64,000 bases of DNA from Planotetraspora kaengkrachanensis (GTDB taxonomy: Bacteria; Actinomycetota; Actinomycetes; Streptosporangiales; Streptosporangiaceae): assembly GCF_016862895.1 (NCBI RefSeq), contig NZ_BONV01000051.1:26580-90579 (forward strand), given 5' to 3'. The notes below the pieces were generated by a model, which had not been told where the DNA came from, did no database searches, and saw nothing but the letters and a program-made list of their open reading frames with translations. A program made the position numbers and the translations under genes. Position 1 is the stretch's first letter, and each line of letters opens with the position of its first letter. Of this stretch, positions 52,750 through 60,783 are shown piece after piece.

Positions 52750-53723
52750 GCCGATCGCCTTTCCGCCGCGTTCGCGGCCGTATGGTCCGTAAGCCCTTCC
52801 GCGGGGGCAGCGACGAGCGCGAGGAACGCCTCGTCGAGCGTGGGCCGTCTGAGCGCGTGCTCGGTGAGGACGATCCCGGCGTCGTCGAGCCTGCGGAGCG
52901 CCGCGGGCGGCAGCGCGGGGTCGAGGACCGGCACGCTGATGACCCCGTTCTCGCCGCGGTGCGGGCGGAGCCCGGTGACCTCGGCGAGAATCCGCTCGGC
53001 CTTCTCCGCGTCGTGCTCGGGCCGGATCTCCAGGCGCCTGTCCCCCGCGCGGGCCTTCAGTTCGTCGGGGGTGCCCCGGGCGCTCACCTTCCCCCGGTCG
53101 ATGAGCACGATCTCGTCGGCCAGTTGGTCGGCCTCCTCCAGGTACTGCGTCGTCAGGAGCACGGTGGCGCCCCGTGCGATCTGCTCGCGGACGACGGTCC
53201 ACAACTCCGCCCGCACCTGGGGGTCCAGGCCGGTGGTCGGCTCGTCCATGAAGATGATCGACGGCTCGCCGACCAGGCTCACCGCGAGGTCGAGCCGGCG
53301 CCGCATGCCGCCCGAGTAGGTCTGCGCGGCGCGGTCCGCGGCATTCTGAAGGCCGAACCGGCCGATGAGATCCTCCGCTCTGGCCCGCGCGGGAGCCCTG
53401 CCCAGGCCGAGCAGGCGGCCGATCATCATGAGGTTCTGCCTGCCGGTCAGCTTCTCGTCGACCGACGCGTACTGGCCGGTGAGGCCGATCAGTTCGCGAA
53501 CCTTCGCGGGCTCCCTGGTCACGTCGTGGCCGCCGACCCTGGCGACGCCCCCGTCCGGGCCGACGAGCGTCGCGAGGATGCGGACGGCCGTCGTCTTGCC
53601 CGCGCCGTTCGGCCCGAGGACGCCGAGAACCGAGCCGGCGCGCGCCTCGAGGTCGACCCCGTCCAGGGCCGTCTTGTCGCCGTACCTCTTGACCAGGCCC
53701 TCGGCTTCGATCGTGTTGCTCAT
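52746..53723 (-). CDS. DrrA-like ABC exporter ATPase
   Basis: The 325-residue ATPase shows Walker A GPNGAGKTT, QYASVDEKLTGRQNLMMIGRLLGL, signature TYSGGMRRRLDLAVSL, Walker B SIIFMDEPTTGLDP and the switch region TTQYLEEADQLADEIVLIDRG, typical of DrrA/daunorubicin-resistance ATPases. A C-terminal ~100-residue domain (RRLEIRPEHDAEKAERIL) completes it. It is coupled to the permease by ATGA. The convergent AfsR-like regulator suggests it may be inducible. Confidence 0.92.
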   Translation of the reverse strand: MSNTIEAEGLVKRYGDKTALDGVDLEARAGSVLGVLGPNGAGKTTAVRILATLVGPDGGVARVGGHDVTREPAKVRELIGLTGQYASVDEKLTGRQNLMMIGRLLGLGRAPARARAEDLIGRFGLQNAADRAAQTYSGGMRRRLDLAVSLVGEPSIIFMDEPTTGLDPQVRAELWTVVREQIARGATVLLTTQYLEEADQLADEIVLIDRGKVSARGTPDELKARAGDRRLEIRPEHDAEKAERILAEVTGLRPHRGENGVISVPVLDPALPPAALRRLDDAGIVLTEHALRRPTLDEAFLALVAAPAEGLTDHTAANAAERRSA

Positions 53724-53951
53724 GCCTTGAGGATCGGCGCCCTCGCTGGCAGGCGCCTGGCAGAACGGTGTCAGCGACGCGGTCGGGCTTGAGGCGGAGA
53801 TAAGGGCCGCTTAAGGTCGCGCCCTTGCAGGCGGGAAAAGCCCGCGATTACGCTTCCCGCCAGTCGTGAAACCTCTGACAGAGCTCGTCAGAATTCCCTT
53901 CAGTTTGGGCCTTGCCGCCGTAAGTCGGCCGGGCTACGATCCGATCAACTC

Positions 53952-53968
53952 TTAGGAAACTTTCCTAA
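53952..53968. promoter_or_regulatory. Palindromic operator upstream of chitinases
   Basis: TTAGGAAACTTTCCTAA is a perfect 8-bp inverted repeat about one central base, followed by A-rich DNA. Its form suits a ROK- or LacI-type sugar repressor site. It is 152 bases before the first chitinase start. Confidence 0.65.
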
Positions 53969-54023
53969 AAAAGACCTAGCTCACCTCACGAAACTGCGTC
54001 CCGTCACCAGACGCCCAGAAGCG

Positions 54024-54079
54024 CCGTACGGCTGGCGCCGTCTTTACTCGGCCGCCTCCGTGAGGCGTCAGCCGTACGG
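54024..54079 (+). promoter_or_regulatory. Large leader hairpin upstream of first chitinase
   Basis: CCGTACGGCTGGCGCC (54024-54039) pairs with GGCGTCAGCCGTACGG (54064-54079) with one G-U pair, enclosing a 24-nt loop. It lies 40 bases before the ATG, in the transcribed leader if the promoter is near the 53952 palindrome. It could stabilise the mRNA or act as an attenuator. Confidence 0.6.
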
Positions 54080-54119
54080 GTTTCCATGACCTCCCTTCTC
54101 ACTCCCCAGAGGTTGTGAC

Positions 54120-55460
54120 ATGCAGATCAGGTTCGTCTGGCGTGTGCTGGCGGCGGTGGCCGCCGTCGCGCTCGCCCTCGTCGCCCTCCCCGCCCAGGCC
54201 GCCACAGCCACGGCCGTCTTCTCCAAGGACTCCGACTGGGGCTCCGCGTACCAGGGCAGATACACGGTCACCAACACGGGAAGCGCCGCGCTATCCGGCT
54301 GGACGGTCGAGTTCGACCTCCCGTCGGGGTCGTCGGTCGGCTCCTACTGGGATGCGTTGCTGACCAAGTCGGGCAACCACTACACGTTCAAGAACCGCGA
54401 GTACAACGGCACCCTCGCCCCGGGGGCCGCGGCGAGCTTCGGCTGGGTGAGCGGCGGGAACGGCGTTCCCGCGAACTGCAAGCTCGACGGCGGCCCGTGC
54501 GGCGGCGGCGGATCCACGCCGACCCCGACTCCCACGCCGACGCCCACACCCACGCCGACGGGCACACCGCCCCCGCCGTCCCCAGGGAACCTGAGGACCG
54601 CGCCGTACGTGGACATGGGCGCGTGGCCCACCCCGAGCCTGAGCGCGATGGCCTCGGCCTCCGGCCTGAAGAACTTCACGCTCGGCTTCGTGACCGCGTC
54701 GAGCTGCAAGGCCATGTGGTTCAACGCCTACGACCCGAGGCAGCAGTGGGGCAAGGACCAGATCGACGCGATCCGGGCCGGCGGGGGAGACGTGAAGGTG
54801 TCCTTCGGCGGCGCGACCGGCATCGAACTCGCTCAGGCCTGCACCGACGTGACCGCGCTGTACAACGAGTACAACGCCGTGGTCAACGCCTACGGCCTCA
54901 ACTACATCGACCTCGACATCGAGGGCGCCGCCACGGCCGAGCCCGCGTCTGTCGCCCGCAGGTCGCAGGCGCTCGCCCGGCTCCAGCAGGCCCACTCCAA
55001 CCTGAAGATCTCGCTCACCCTGCCGGTCCTGCCGAACGGCCTGACCGCCGACGGACTGAACGTCGTCAGGTCCGCCCGCGACGCCGGGGTCAAGCTCGAC
55101 GTCGTCAACGTCATGGCCATGGACTACTACCAGTCGGTCGACTACGGCGACGCGGCGGTCCAAGCGGCCAACAGCACCTTCTCCCAGCTCAAGTCGCTGT
55201 ACCCGAGCCTGACCGACGCCCAGGTGTGGCGCATGGTCGGCGTCACCCCGATGCTCGGCCAGAACGACGACGGCCGGATCTACAACCAGGACGACGCCCG
55301 CCAGCTCGTGACCTTCGCCAAGGGCAGGCACCTCGGCCTGCTGGCCTTCTGGGAGACCACCCGGGACCGCAACGCCTGCAACGGCGCGCTCTACATGTGC
55401 ACCAACATCGCCCAGTCGCCCTACGAGTTCTCCAAGATCTTCGCTTCGTACACGGGATGA
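54120..55460 (+). CDS. Secreted CBM2-GH18 chitinase-like enzyme
   Basis: The 446-residue protein has a signal peptide (1-27, cleavage after AQA), a CBM2 module (~28-122, with W40, W61, W77 and the Cys pair), a (PT)n linker and a GH18 domain (~157-446). The catalytic DxxDxDxE region reads NYIDLDIEG (Asp264, Asp266, Glu268), with Asn in the first position as in the GH18 subgroup containing CBM-linked bacterial chitinases. AFWETTRDRNACNG and the C-terminal SPYEFSKIFASYTG are shared with neighbours. It starts a row of four GH18 genes. The start has no good ribosome binding site. Confidence 0.9.
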   Translation: MQIRFVWRVLAAVAAVALALVALPAQAATATAVFSKDSDWGSAYQGRYTVTNTGSAALSGWTVEFDLPSGSSVGSYWDALLTKSGNHYTFKNREYNGTLAPGAAASFGWVSGGNGVPANCKLDGGPCGGGGSTPTPTPTPTPTPTPTGTPPPPSPGNLRTAPYVDMGAWPTPSLSAMASASGLKNFTLGFVTASSCKAMWFNAYDPRQQWGKDQIDAIRAGGGDVKVSFGGATGIELAQACTDVTALYNEYNAVVNAYGLNYIDLDIEGAATAEPASVARRSQALARLQQAHSNLKISLTLPVLPNGLTADGLNVVRSARDAGVKLDVVNVMAMDYYQSVDYGDAAVQAANSTFSQLKSLYPSLTDAQVWRMVGVTPMLGQNDDGRIYNQDDARQLVTFAKGRHLGLLAFWETTRDRNACNGALYMCTNIAQSPYEFSKIFASYTG

Positions 55461-55464
55461 CGTC

Positions 55465-56898
55465 ATGAAGAAACTGATCACCCTGGGCGCCGTGGCGTGC
55501 GTCGCACTCGTGGGCGTCCTGACCGGCACGGCGTACGCCGCCAACATCGCCGCCAATCCGGGATTCGAGTCCGGCCTGTCCGGATGGACCTGCTCGGGAT
55601 CGTCGGGGGCGCAGGCGGTCTCCACCCCCGTGCACTCGGGCGGCAGAGCCCTGTCGGCCACCCCGGCCGGCAGCGACTACGCCCGCTGCCAGCAGACGAT
55701 CACCGTCAAGCCGTCGACCAAATACACCCTGTCGTCCTGGGTGCGCGGCAACTACGTCTTCCTCGGCGCGACCGGCAACGGCGTGAGCGCCGAGACGTGG
55801 GGCGCTCCGGGCGCCGCCTGGTCCCAGCTGTCCACCTCGTTCACCACCGGGGCCTCCACCACCAGCGTGACGATCTACGTCAACGGCTGGTACGGCCAGG
55901 GCACCTACTACGCGGACGACATCGTCTTCGACGGACCGGGCACGGTTCCGCCCTCGCCGACCCCCACCCCGACACCGACGCCCACCCCGACACCGACGCC
56001 GACACCGACCGGGCCGCCCCCGAACCCGGGCGCCATCACCTTCGCGCCGTACGTCGACATCACGATGACCACGCCGTCACTGGCCGCCGCGTCCACAGCG
56101 ACAGGGGTGAAGAACTACACGCTGGCGTTCGCGCTCGGGGACAGCACCGGCTGCAACCCCGCGTGGGGCGGCACGATCCCGATCAACGACTCGAGGATCA
56201 TCAACGACGTCAGGGCGCTCCAGGCCAAGGGCGGTCAGGTGATCGTCGCCACCGGCGGGGCCGTCGGCCCGTACCTGGAGCACAGTTGCGGCACCTCGGC
56301 CGCGCTGCTCGCCGCCTACAAGAAGGTGCTCGACACGGTCGGCACCAACTATCTGGACGTCGACGTGGAGGCGTCCATCGACGCCAACAAGGTCAACACG
56401 GCGCTCAAGCAACTCCAGACGGAGCGCGGAACCACCATCAGCTACACGATGCGGATCCTTGGCCAGGACTACGGCATGGACCCGTCGTCGGTGCAGATCC
56501 TCCAGGACGCCGCGGCCAAGGGCCTCAACGTCATGGTCAACCCGATGCTGATGGACTTCGGCTTCTCCGGCAACTGGGGAGACGCCATGGTCTCCGCGGC
56601 GAACGCGACCGCGTCGCAGATGAAGCAGATCTGGCCGTCGAAGAGTGACGCGCAGATCAAGCGGCTGCTCGGGCTCACCCCGATGATCGGCAAGAACGAC
56701 ACGGGCCAGACGACCTTCCAGGCCGACGCCCGCAAGCTCCTGTCGTACGCGCAGACCAACCACGTGGGCCGGATCGGCTTCTGGTCGGTCGGGCGTGACA
56801 ACGGCGGCTGCCCGAACGGCACCGTCTCGCCCACCTGCAGCGGCGTGGCCCAATCCGCCTACGAGTTCACCAACATCTTCAAGCCCTTCACCGGCTGA
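55465..56898 (+). CDS. Secreted CBM4/9-like-GH18 chitinase-like enzyme
   Basis: It starts four bases after the previous stop, so it is translationally coupled. The signal peptide (1-25, AYA) is followed by a ~135-residue carbohydrate-binding module (ANIAANPGFESGLSGWTC ... GWYGQGTYYADDIVFDG), a PT linker (~162-182) and a GH18 domain with NYLDVDVE (Asp298, Asp300, Glu302). The binding module is nearly identical in layout to that of the third enzyme, which points to a local module duplication. The end SAYEFTNIFKPFTG parallels the first enzyme. Confidence 0.88.
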   Translation: MKKLITLGAVACVALVGVLTGTAYAANIAANPGFESGLSGWTCSGSSGAQAVSTPVHSGGRALSATPAGSDYARCQQTITVKPSTKYTLSSWVRGNYVFLGATGNGVSAETWGAPGAAWSQLSTSFTTGASTTSVTIYVNGWYGQGTYYADDIVFDGPGTVPPSPTPTPTPTPTPTPTPTPTGPPPNPGAITFAPYVDITMTTPSLAAASTATGVKNYTLAFALGDSTGCNPAWGGTIPINDSRIINDVRALQAKGGQVIVATGGAVGPYLEHSCGTSAALLAAYKKVLDTVGTNYLDVDVEASIDANKVNTALKQLQTERGTTISYTMRILGQDYGMDPSSVQILQDAAAKGLNVMVNPMLMDFGFSGNWGDAMVSAANATASQMKQIWPSKSDAQIKRLLGLTPMIGKNDTGQTTFQADARKLLSYAQTNHVGRIGFWSVGRDNGGCPNGTVSPTCSGVAQSAYEFTNIFKPFTG

Positions 56899-56928
56899 GG
56901 CCTGTCCTGGACGTGATCCTTTCCGGGG

Positions 56929-57177
56929 CGTGATCATGCACAGGTTCGGCTGCGGGCCGTCTGACCAGCGCAAACCCCAGTCGTGATCATGCACGGATTC
57001 GCGCGAAGGCCGTACGGCCTGCGGAAACGCTGTTCGTGATCATGCACGGCCGGTCGGCGTGCATGATCACGAACAGCGGACACCCAGGTCGGCGGGGTCG
57101 GAGCCGAAGGTGCGCATGATCACGAGAGGTGAACGGCCAGGTCGGCGGTGCCTCCGCCGAAAGTGTGCATGATCACG
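56929..57177. repeat. CGTGATCATGCAC repeat family
   Basis: Six near-identical copies of a 13-mer fill the 309-bp gap between chitinase genes two and three. Forward copies are at 56929, 56982 and 57035. Reverse-complement copies (GTGCATGATCACG) are at 57059, 57112 (one mismatch) and 57165. Three forward then three reverse gives mirror symmetry about ~57053, with ~53-base spacing throughout. A partial copy (GGTGATCAC) precedes the third chitinase start. The function is unknown. Confidence 0.9.
57028..57078. terminator. 21-bp perfect hairpin at centre of the repeat family
   Basis: Arms 57028-57048 and 57058-57078 are exact reverse complements around GCCGGTCGG. They contain the third and fourth copies of the 13-mer. 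It may end the upstream chitinase transcript, and the symmetry lets it work both ways. Confidence 0.7.
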
Positions 57178-57207
57178 GCCAAAGAAGCGGGGGGCGGGTG
57201 ATCACTT

Positions 57208-58863
57208 ATGAAAGTGGGTCTCATGTCTGGGCGAATGTCTGCGCCAATAACTGGACGAATAACTGGGCGAATGGCTGGGCGCGCTTCCGTGCGCAAGTGG
57301 GCGGCCGCCGTCGCGGTGGTGCTCGGGGCGACCGCCCTGTGGGGCGGCACCGCGTCCGCCGCCAACATCGTCACCAATCCCGGGTTCGAGTCCGGCCTGT
57401 CCGGATGGACCTGCGCGTCGACCGCCGCGGTGGTGTCCGCACCCGTCCACGGCGGAACCAGGGCCCTGTCGGCCACCCCGGCGGGGAGTGATTTCGCCCG
57501 CTGTCAGCAGACGATCAGCGTCAGGCCGTCCACCGCCTACACCGTGTCCGCATGGGTCCAGGGCAACTACGTGTTCCTCGGCGCGACCGGCACCGGCACG
57601 ACGGACGCGCAGACCTGGGGGACGCCCGGCGCGACGTGGAAGCAGTTGACCACGTCGTTCACGACCGGTCCTTCGACCTCCAGCGTGACCGTCTACGTCA
57701 ACGGCTGGTACGGCCAGGGCACCTACTACGCCGACGACGTCGTCCTCGACGGGCCCGGCGGGACCAACCCGACCCCGACCCCCACGCCCACGCCGCCCGT
57801 GACGCCGACGCCCACCCCGACCCCGACTCCCACGCCGCCCACGTCGAACGGCAAGCGCCTGCTGGTCGGCTATCTCCACGCGTCATTCGCCAACGGATCC
57901 GGATATATCCGGATGGCCGATGTGCCCAACGACTGGGACTTCATCGATCTGGCCTTCGGCGAGCCGACCTCCGTCACCTCGGGAGACATCCGGTTCAACC
58001 GCTGCCCGGCCACCGAGTGCCCCAACGTCGAAAGCGACGCCGACTTCATCGCGGCCATCCGCGCCAAGCAGGCGGCCGGCAAGAAGGTGCTCATCTCGAT
58101 CGGCGGGCAGAACGGCCAGGTCCAGCTGACCACGACCGCCGCACGCGACAAGTTCGTGCAGTCCGTCGGCGCGATCATCGACAGGTACGGCCTGGACGGC
58201 CTGGACATCGACTTCGAGGGCCACTCCCTGTCGCTCAACCAGGGCGACACCGACTTCCGCAACCCGACCACCCCCGTGGTGGTGAACCTGATCTCGGCCA
58301 TCAGGTCGCTCAAGGCCAGGTACGGCTCGAAGTTCGTCCTCACCATGGCGCCGGAGACGTTCTTCGTCCAGCTCGGTTACCAGTTCTACGGCTCAGGCCC
58401 GAACGGCTCGGCGGATCCGCGGTCAGGCGCCTACCTGCCCGTCATCCACGCCCTGCGGAACGACCTCACCCTGCTCCACGTGCAGGACTACAACTCCGGG
58501 CCGATCATGGGCCTCGACAACCAGTACCACACGATGGGCGTGGCCGACTTCCACGTCGCCATGACCGACATGCTGCTCACCGGCTTCCCCGTGGCGGGCG
58601 GCGTGACCTTCCCCGCGCTCCGGCCCGACCAGGTGGCGATCGGCCTGCCGGCCGCGCCGTTCGCCGGAAACGGCTTCACTACGGTGGCCGAGGTCCAGAA
58701 GGCCTTCGGCTGCCTCGCCAAGGGGACGAACTGCGGCACCTACCGCCCGCATGGCGTCTTCTCCGGCCTCCGCGGGCTGATGACCTGGTCCGTCAACTGG
58801 GACAAGTTCAACGGCTCCGAGTTCTCGCGCAACCACCGGGCGTACCTCGACGCGCTCGGATGA
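57208..58863 (+). CDS. Secreted CBM4/9-like-GH18 chitinase
   Basis: The 551-residue protein has a long signal peptide (cleavage after TASA, ~51) with an Arg-rich front built from a 12-bp repeat. A carbohydrate-binding module (~52-182) follows, then a PT linker (~186-213) and a GH18 domain (~215-551) with the textbook motif DGLDIDFEG (Asp330, Asp333, Asp335, Glu337). KVLISIGGQNG, MAPETFFVQ and the MTWSVNWDK end are chitinase-like. This is the enzyme of the four with the fullest catalytic motif. ATG 57208 has GGGGGGCGGG about ten bases upstream. Confidence 0.9.
   Translation: MKVGLMSGRMSAPITGRITGRMAGRASVRKWAAAVAVVLGATALWGGTASAANIVTNPGFESGLSGWTCASTAAVVSAPVHGGTRALSATPAGSDFARCQQTISVRPSTAYTVSAWVQGNYVFLGATGTGTTDAQTWGTPGATWKQLTTSFTTGPSTSSVTVYVNGWYGQGTYYADDVVLDGPGGTNPTPTPTPTPPVTPTPTPTPTPTPPTSNGKRLLVGYLHASFANGSGYIRMADVPNDWDFIDLAFGEPTSVTSGDIRFNRCPATECPNVESDADFIAAIRAKQAAGKKVLISIGGQNGQVQLTTTAARDKFVQSVGAIIDRYGLDGLDIDFEGHSLSLNQGDTDFRNPTTPVVVNLISAIRSLKARYGSKFVLTMAPETFFVQLGYQFYGSGPNGSADPRSGAYLPVIHALRNDLTLLHVQDYNSGPIMGLDNQYHTMGVADFHVAMTDMLLTGFPVAGGVTFPALRPDQVAIGLPAAPFAGNGFTTVAEVQKAFGCLAKGTNCGTYRPHGVFSGLRGLMTWSVNWDKFNGSEFSRNHRAYLDALG
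57223..57282 (+). repeat. Five 12-bp repeats in the signal peptide region
   Basis: Codons 6-25 of the third chitinase gene consist of five units of four codons encoding MSGR, MSAP, ITGR, ITGR and MAGR. They form the n-region of the signal peptide and add ~20 residues and four arginines compared with the neighbouring enzymes. Confidence 0.9.
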
Positions 58864-58888
58864 CACCCCCCACACCCTGCGAGGAACC

Positions 58889-60505
58889 ATGAAACTACGG
58901 TCAGGCTCCGGCCTGCGCGTCCGTGCGGTCATCGCCGCCGCGGCGCTCGCCATCCTCAGCGGCATCGTCGGCGGCATCGTCGCCGTCGCACCCGCGTACG
59001 CGGCGTCCGCCACCGCGGTGTTCACCAAGACCCAGGACTGGGGCACCGGGTTCGAAGGCAAGTACGTGATCACCAACGGGACGTCGTCGGCGATCAACAG
59101 CTGGCGGGTGGAGTTCGACCTGCCGTCCGGGGTCAGCATCGGCTCCTTCTGGGACGCCGCGATGACCAGGAACGGCCAGCACTTCACCTTCACGAATGTG
59201 GGCTGGAACGGCACCATCCCCGCGGGCGGCACCGCGAGCTTCGGCTTCAACGGCGGCCCCGGCGGTTCGGGGGCGGTCCCGGCCAACTGCACGCTGAACG
59301 GAGCCTCCTGCGGCGGCGGCGGTCCGACCACGTCTCCCACGCCGACCCCGCCGGCGGGCGCCCCCGGCAAGCCGGGCAACCCCACCGTCACCGGCACGGC
59401 CAACACGTCGATCTCGCTGTCGTGGGGGGCGTCGAGCGGCACCGTCACCGGCTACCGGGTCTACGAGGGCACCACCGTGCGGGCGACCGTCACCGGCACG
59501 AACGCCACGATCTCCGGCCTGGGCACGTGCACCACGCACACCTACACGGTCAAGGCGTACAACGGCCAGGGTGAATCCGCCGCCAGCGGCGCGGCGACCG
59601 CGTCCACGACGGGCTGCCCGACCGGCGGCGGAAAGCTGCCCGGTGCGCCGTACCTCTATGAGGGCTGGGGCAACCCGCCGAACCCGGCCACGGTCATGAA
59701 CGCCACCGGCGTCAAGGCCTTCACCATGGCGTTCATGCTCTCCGGTGGCGGATGCACCCCCGCGTGGGACGGCTCACGCCCGCTGACCGGAGGCGCGGAC
59801 GCCGCGGCGATCTCGCAGATCAAGGCCGCCGGCGGCAACGTGCAGATCTCCTTCGGCGGTTACTCGGGCAACAAACTCGGCCCGAACTGCTCGTCGCCGT
59901 CCACGTTCGCGGGGGCCGTGCAGCAGGTCATCAACGCCTACAACCCCGCCGCCGTCGACTTCGACATCGAGAACAGCGACGAGTTCGAGAACGAGGCGGT
60001 CCAGGACCGCATCCTCAACGGCCTGAAGATCGTCAAGCAGAACAACCCGAACACCAAGGTCGTCATCACCTTCGGCACGAGCACGACGGGCCCGACCTAC
60101 TACGGCACCCGCCTGATCAACCAGTCGAAGGCGCTCGGCCTCAACGTGGACAACTACACGATCATGCCGTTCGACTTCGGCGGCGGGGCGAACATGTATC
60201 AGAACACCGTCAACGCGGCCGAGGGTCTGAAGAACGCCCTGAAGGCGGCCTGGGGCTGGACCGACGCCCAGGCCTACGCGCACATGGGCATCTCGGGCAT
60301 GAACGGCCTGTCCGACCAGCAGGAGCTGACGTCGGTGGCGACCTGGACCGAGATCCGCGACTACGCCAAGTCGAAGGGACTCGGCAGGCTCGCCTTCTGG
60401 TCGGTCAACCGTGACCGCGGGTGCCCGGGCGGCGGCGTGGTCTCCAACTGCAGCGGCATCGCTCAGAACGACTGGGACTTCACCAGGATCACCGCCGGCT
60501 TCTGA
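58889..60505 (+). CDS. Secreted CBM2-FnIII-GH18 chitinase-like enzyme
   Basis: The 538-residue protein has a signal peptide (1-38, AYA), CBM2 (~39-135), a short Pro/Thr linker, a fibronectin type III module (~150-240, GNPTVTGTANTSISLSWGAS ... YRVYEGTTV) and a GH18 domain (~248-538) with AVDFDIENSD. It starts 25 bases after the third enzyme with GAGGAA in place, so they probably share a transcript. The GH18 motif lacks the leading Asp, as in the first enzyme. LAFWSVNRDRGCPGG is conserved across three of the four. Confidence 0.9.
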   Translation: MKLRSGSGLRVRAVIAAAALAILSGIVGGIVAVAPAYAASATAVFTKTQDWGTGFEGKYVITNGTSSAINSWRVEFDLPSGVSIGSFWDAAMTRNGQHFTFTNVGWNGTIPAGGTASFGFNGGPGGSGAVPANCTLNGASCGGGGPTTSPTPTPPAGAPGKPGNPTVTGTANTSISLSWGASSGTVTGYRVYEGTTVRATVTGTNATISGLGTCTTHTYTVKAYNGQGESAASGAATASTTGCPTGGGKLPGAPYLYEGWGNPPNPATVMNATGVKAFTMAFMLSGGGCTPAWDGSRPLTGGADAAAISQIKAAGGNVQISFGGYSGNKLGPNCSSPSTFAGAVQQVINAYNPAAVDFDIENSDEFENEAVQDRILNGLKIVKQNNPNTKVVITFGTSTTGPTYYGTRLINQSKALGLNVDNYTIMPFDFGGGANMYQNTVNAAEGLKNALKAAWGWTDAQAYAHMGISGMNGLSDQQELTSVATWTEIRDYAKSKGLGRLAFWSVNRDRGCPGGGVVSNCSGIAQNDWDFTRITAGF

Positions 60506-60512
60506 GCGACGG

Positions 60513-60539
60513 ACCGGCCGGTATGACTCGGCGGCCGGT
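60513..60539. terminator. Hairpin after the chitinase cluster
   Basis: ACCGGCCG (60513-60520) and CGGCCGGT (60532-60539) pair perfectly around 11 bases, nine bases after the last chitinase stop and before the reverse-strand micro-gene ends. Confidence 0.55.
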
Positions 60540-60554
60540 GCGACGGGATCCCCC

Positions 60555-60656
60555 CTAACCGTCGCGCCGGCCGCCGCTCCGCGTCGGGGCCAGCAGGCCG
60601 ATCAGCATGCCCACGACCGTGGCGATGGCAAGAGTGATCCACAGGCTGATCTTCAT
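60555..60656 (-). CDS. 33-residue single-helix membrane protein
   Basis: ATG 60656 with GGGAG seven bases upstream opens MKISLWITLAIATVVGMLIG followed by LLAPTRSGGRRDG. It is one hydrophobic helix plus an Arg-rich end. Such micro-proteins are often missed by annotation. The start, ribosome binding site and clean helix support it; there is no family evidence. It is divergent from the glycosyltransferase gene across a palindrome. Confidence 0.55.
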   Translation of the reverse strand: MKISLWITLAIATVVGMLIGLLAPTRSGGRRDG

Positions 60657-60669
60657 CGAAGTCTCCCAT

Positions 60670-60688
60670 TTGTTACGCTGGGTAACAA
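60670..60688. promoter_or_regulatory. TTGTTAC palindrome between divergent genes
   Basis: TTGTTAC-N5-GTAACAA is a perfect 7-bp inverted repeat 14 bases upstream of the micro-gene start and ~95 bases before the glycosyltransferase start. GntR/TetR-type regulators bind such sites; no regulator gene is adjacent. Confidence 0.55.
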
Positions 60689-60783
60689 GAATACAACTAA
60701 CCGTGACAGACGGTAGTGGGGGACGATGAATTCTGGAGCCGGGTCGCGTCTTTAACGGTTTGTCGGGCAGGCTTGGCTGCGTC

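Larger units (their letters stand above)
53724..54119. promoter_or_regulatory. 396-bp regulatory gap before chitinase cluster
   Basis: No gene is seen. GGCGGGAA (53830-53837) pairs with TTCCCGCC (53854-53861), a possible terminator or operator. CTGAC/GTCAG flank a 7-bp core near 53890. Further on come the operator-like palindrome at 53952 and the leader hairpin at 54024. The final GGTTGTGAC before the ATG gives no classical ribosome binding site. Confidence 0.5.

Noticed and set aside
48814..53723. Secondary-metabolite biosynthetic cluster
   Set aside because: Only the regulator and exporter are present; no PKS, NRPS, terpene or RiPP gene is found on either side.
54120..60505. DasR-controlled chitinase regulon site
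   Set aside because: I looked for the 16-bp ACTGGTCTAGACCACT-type site upstream of each chitinase gene and did not find a close match.
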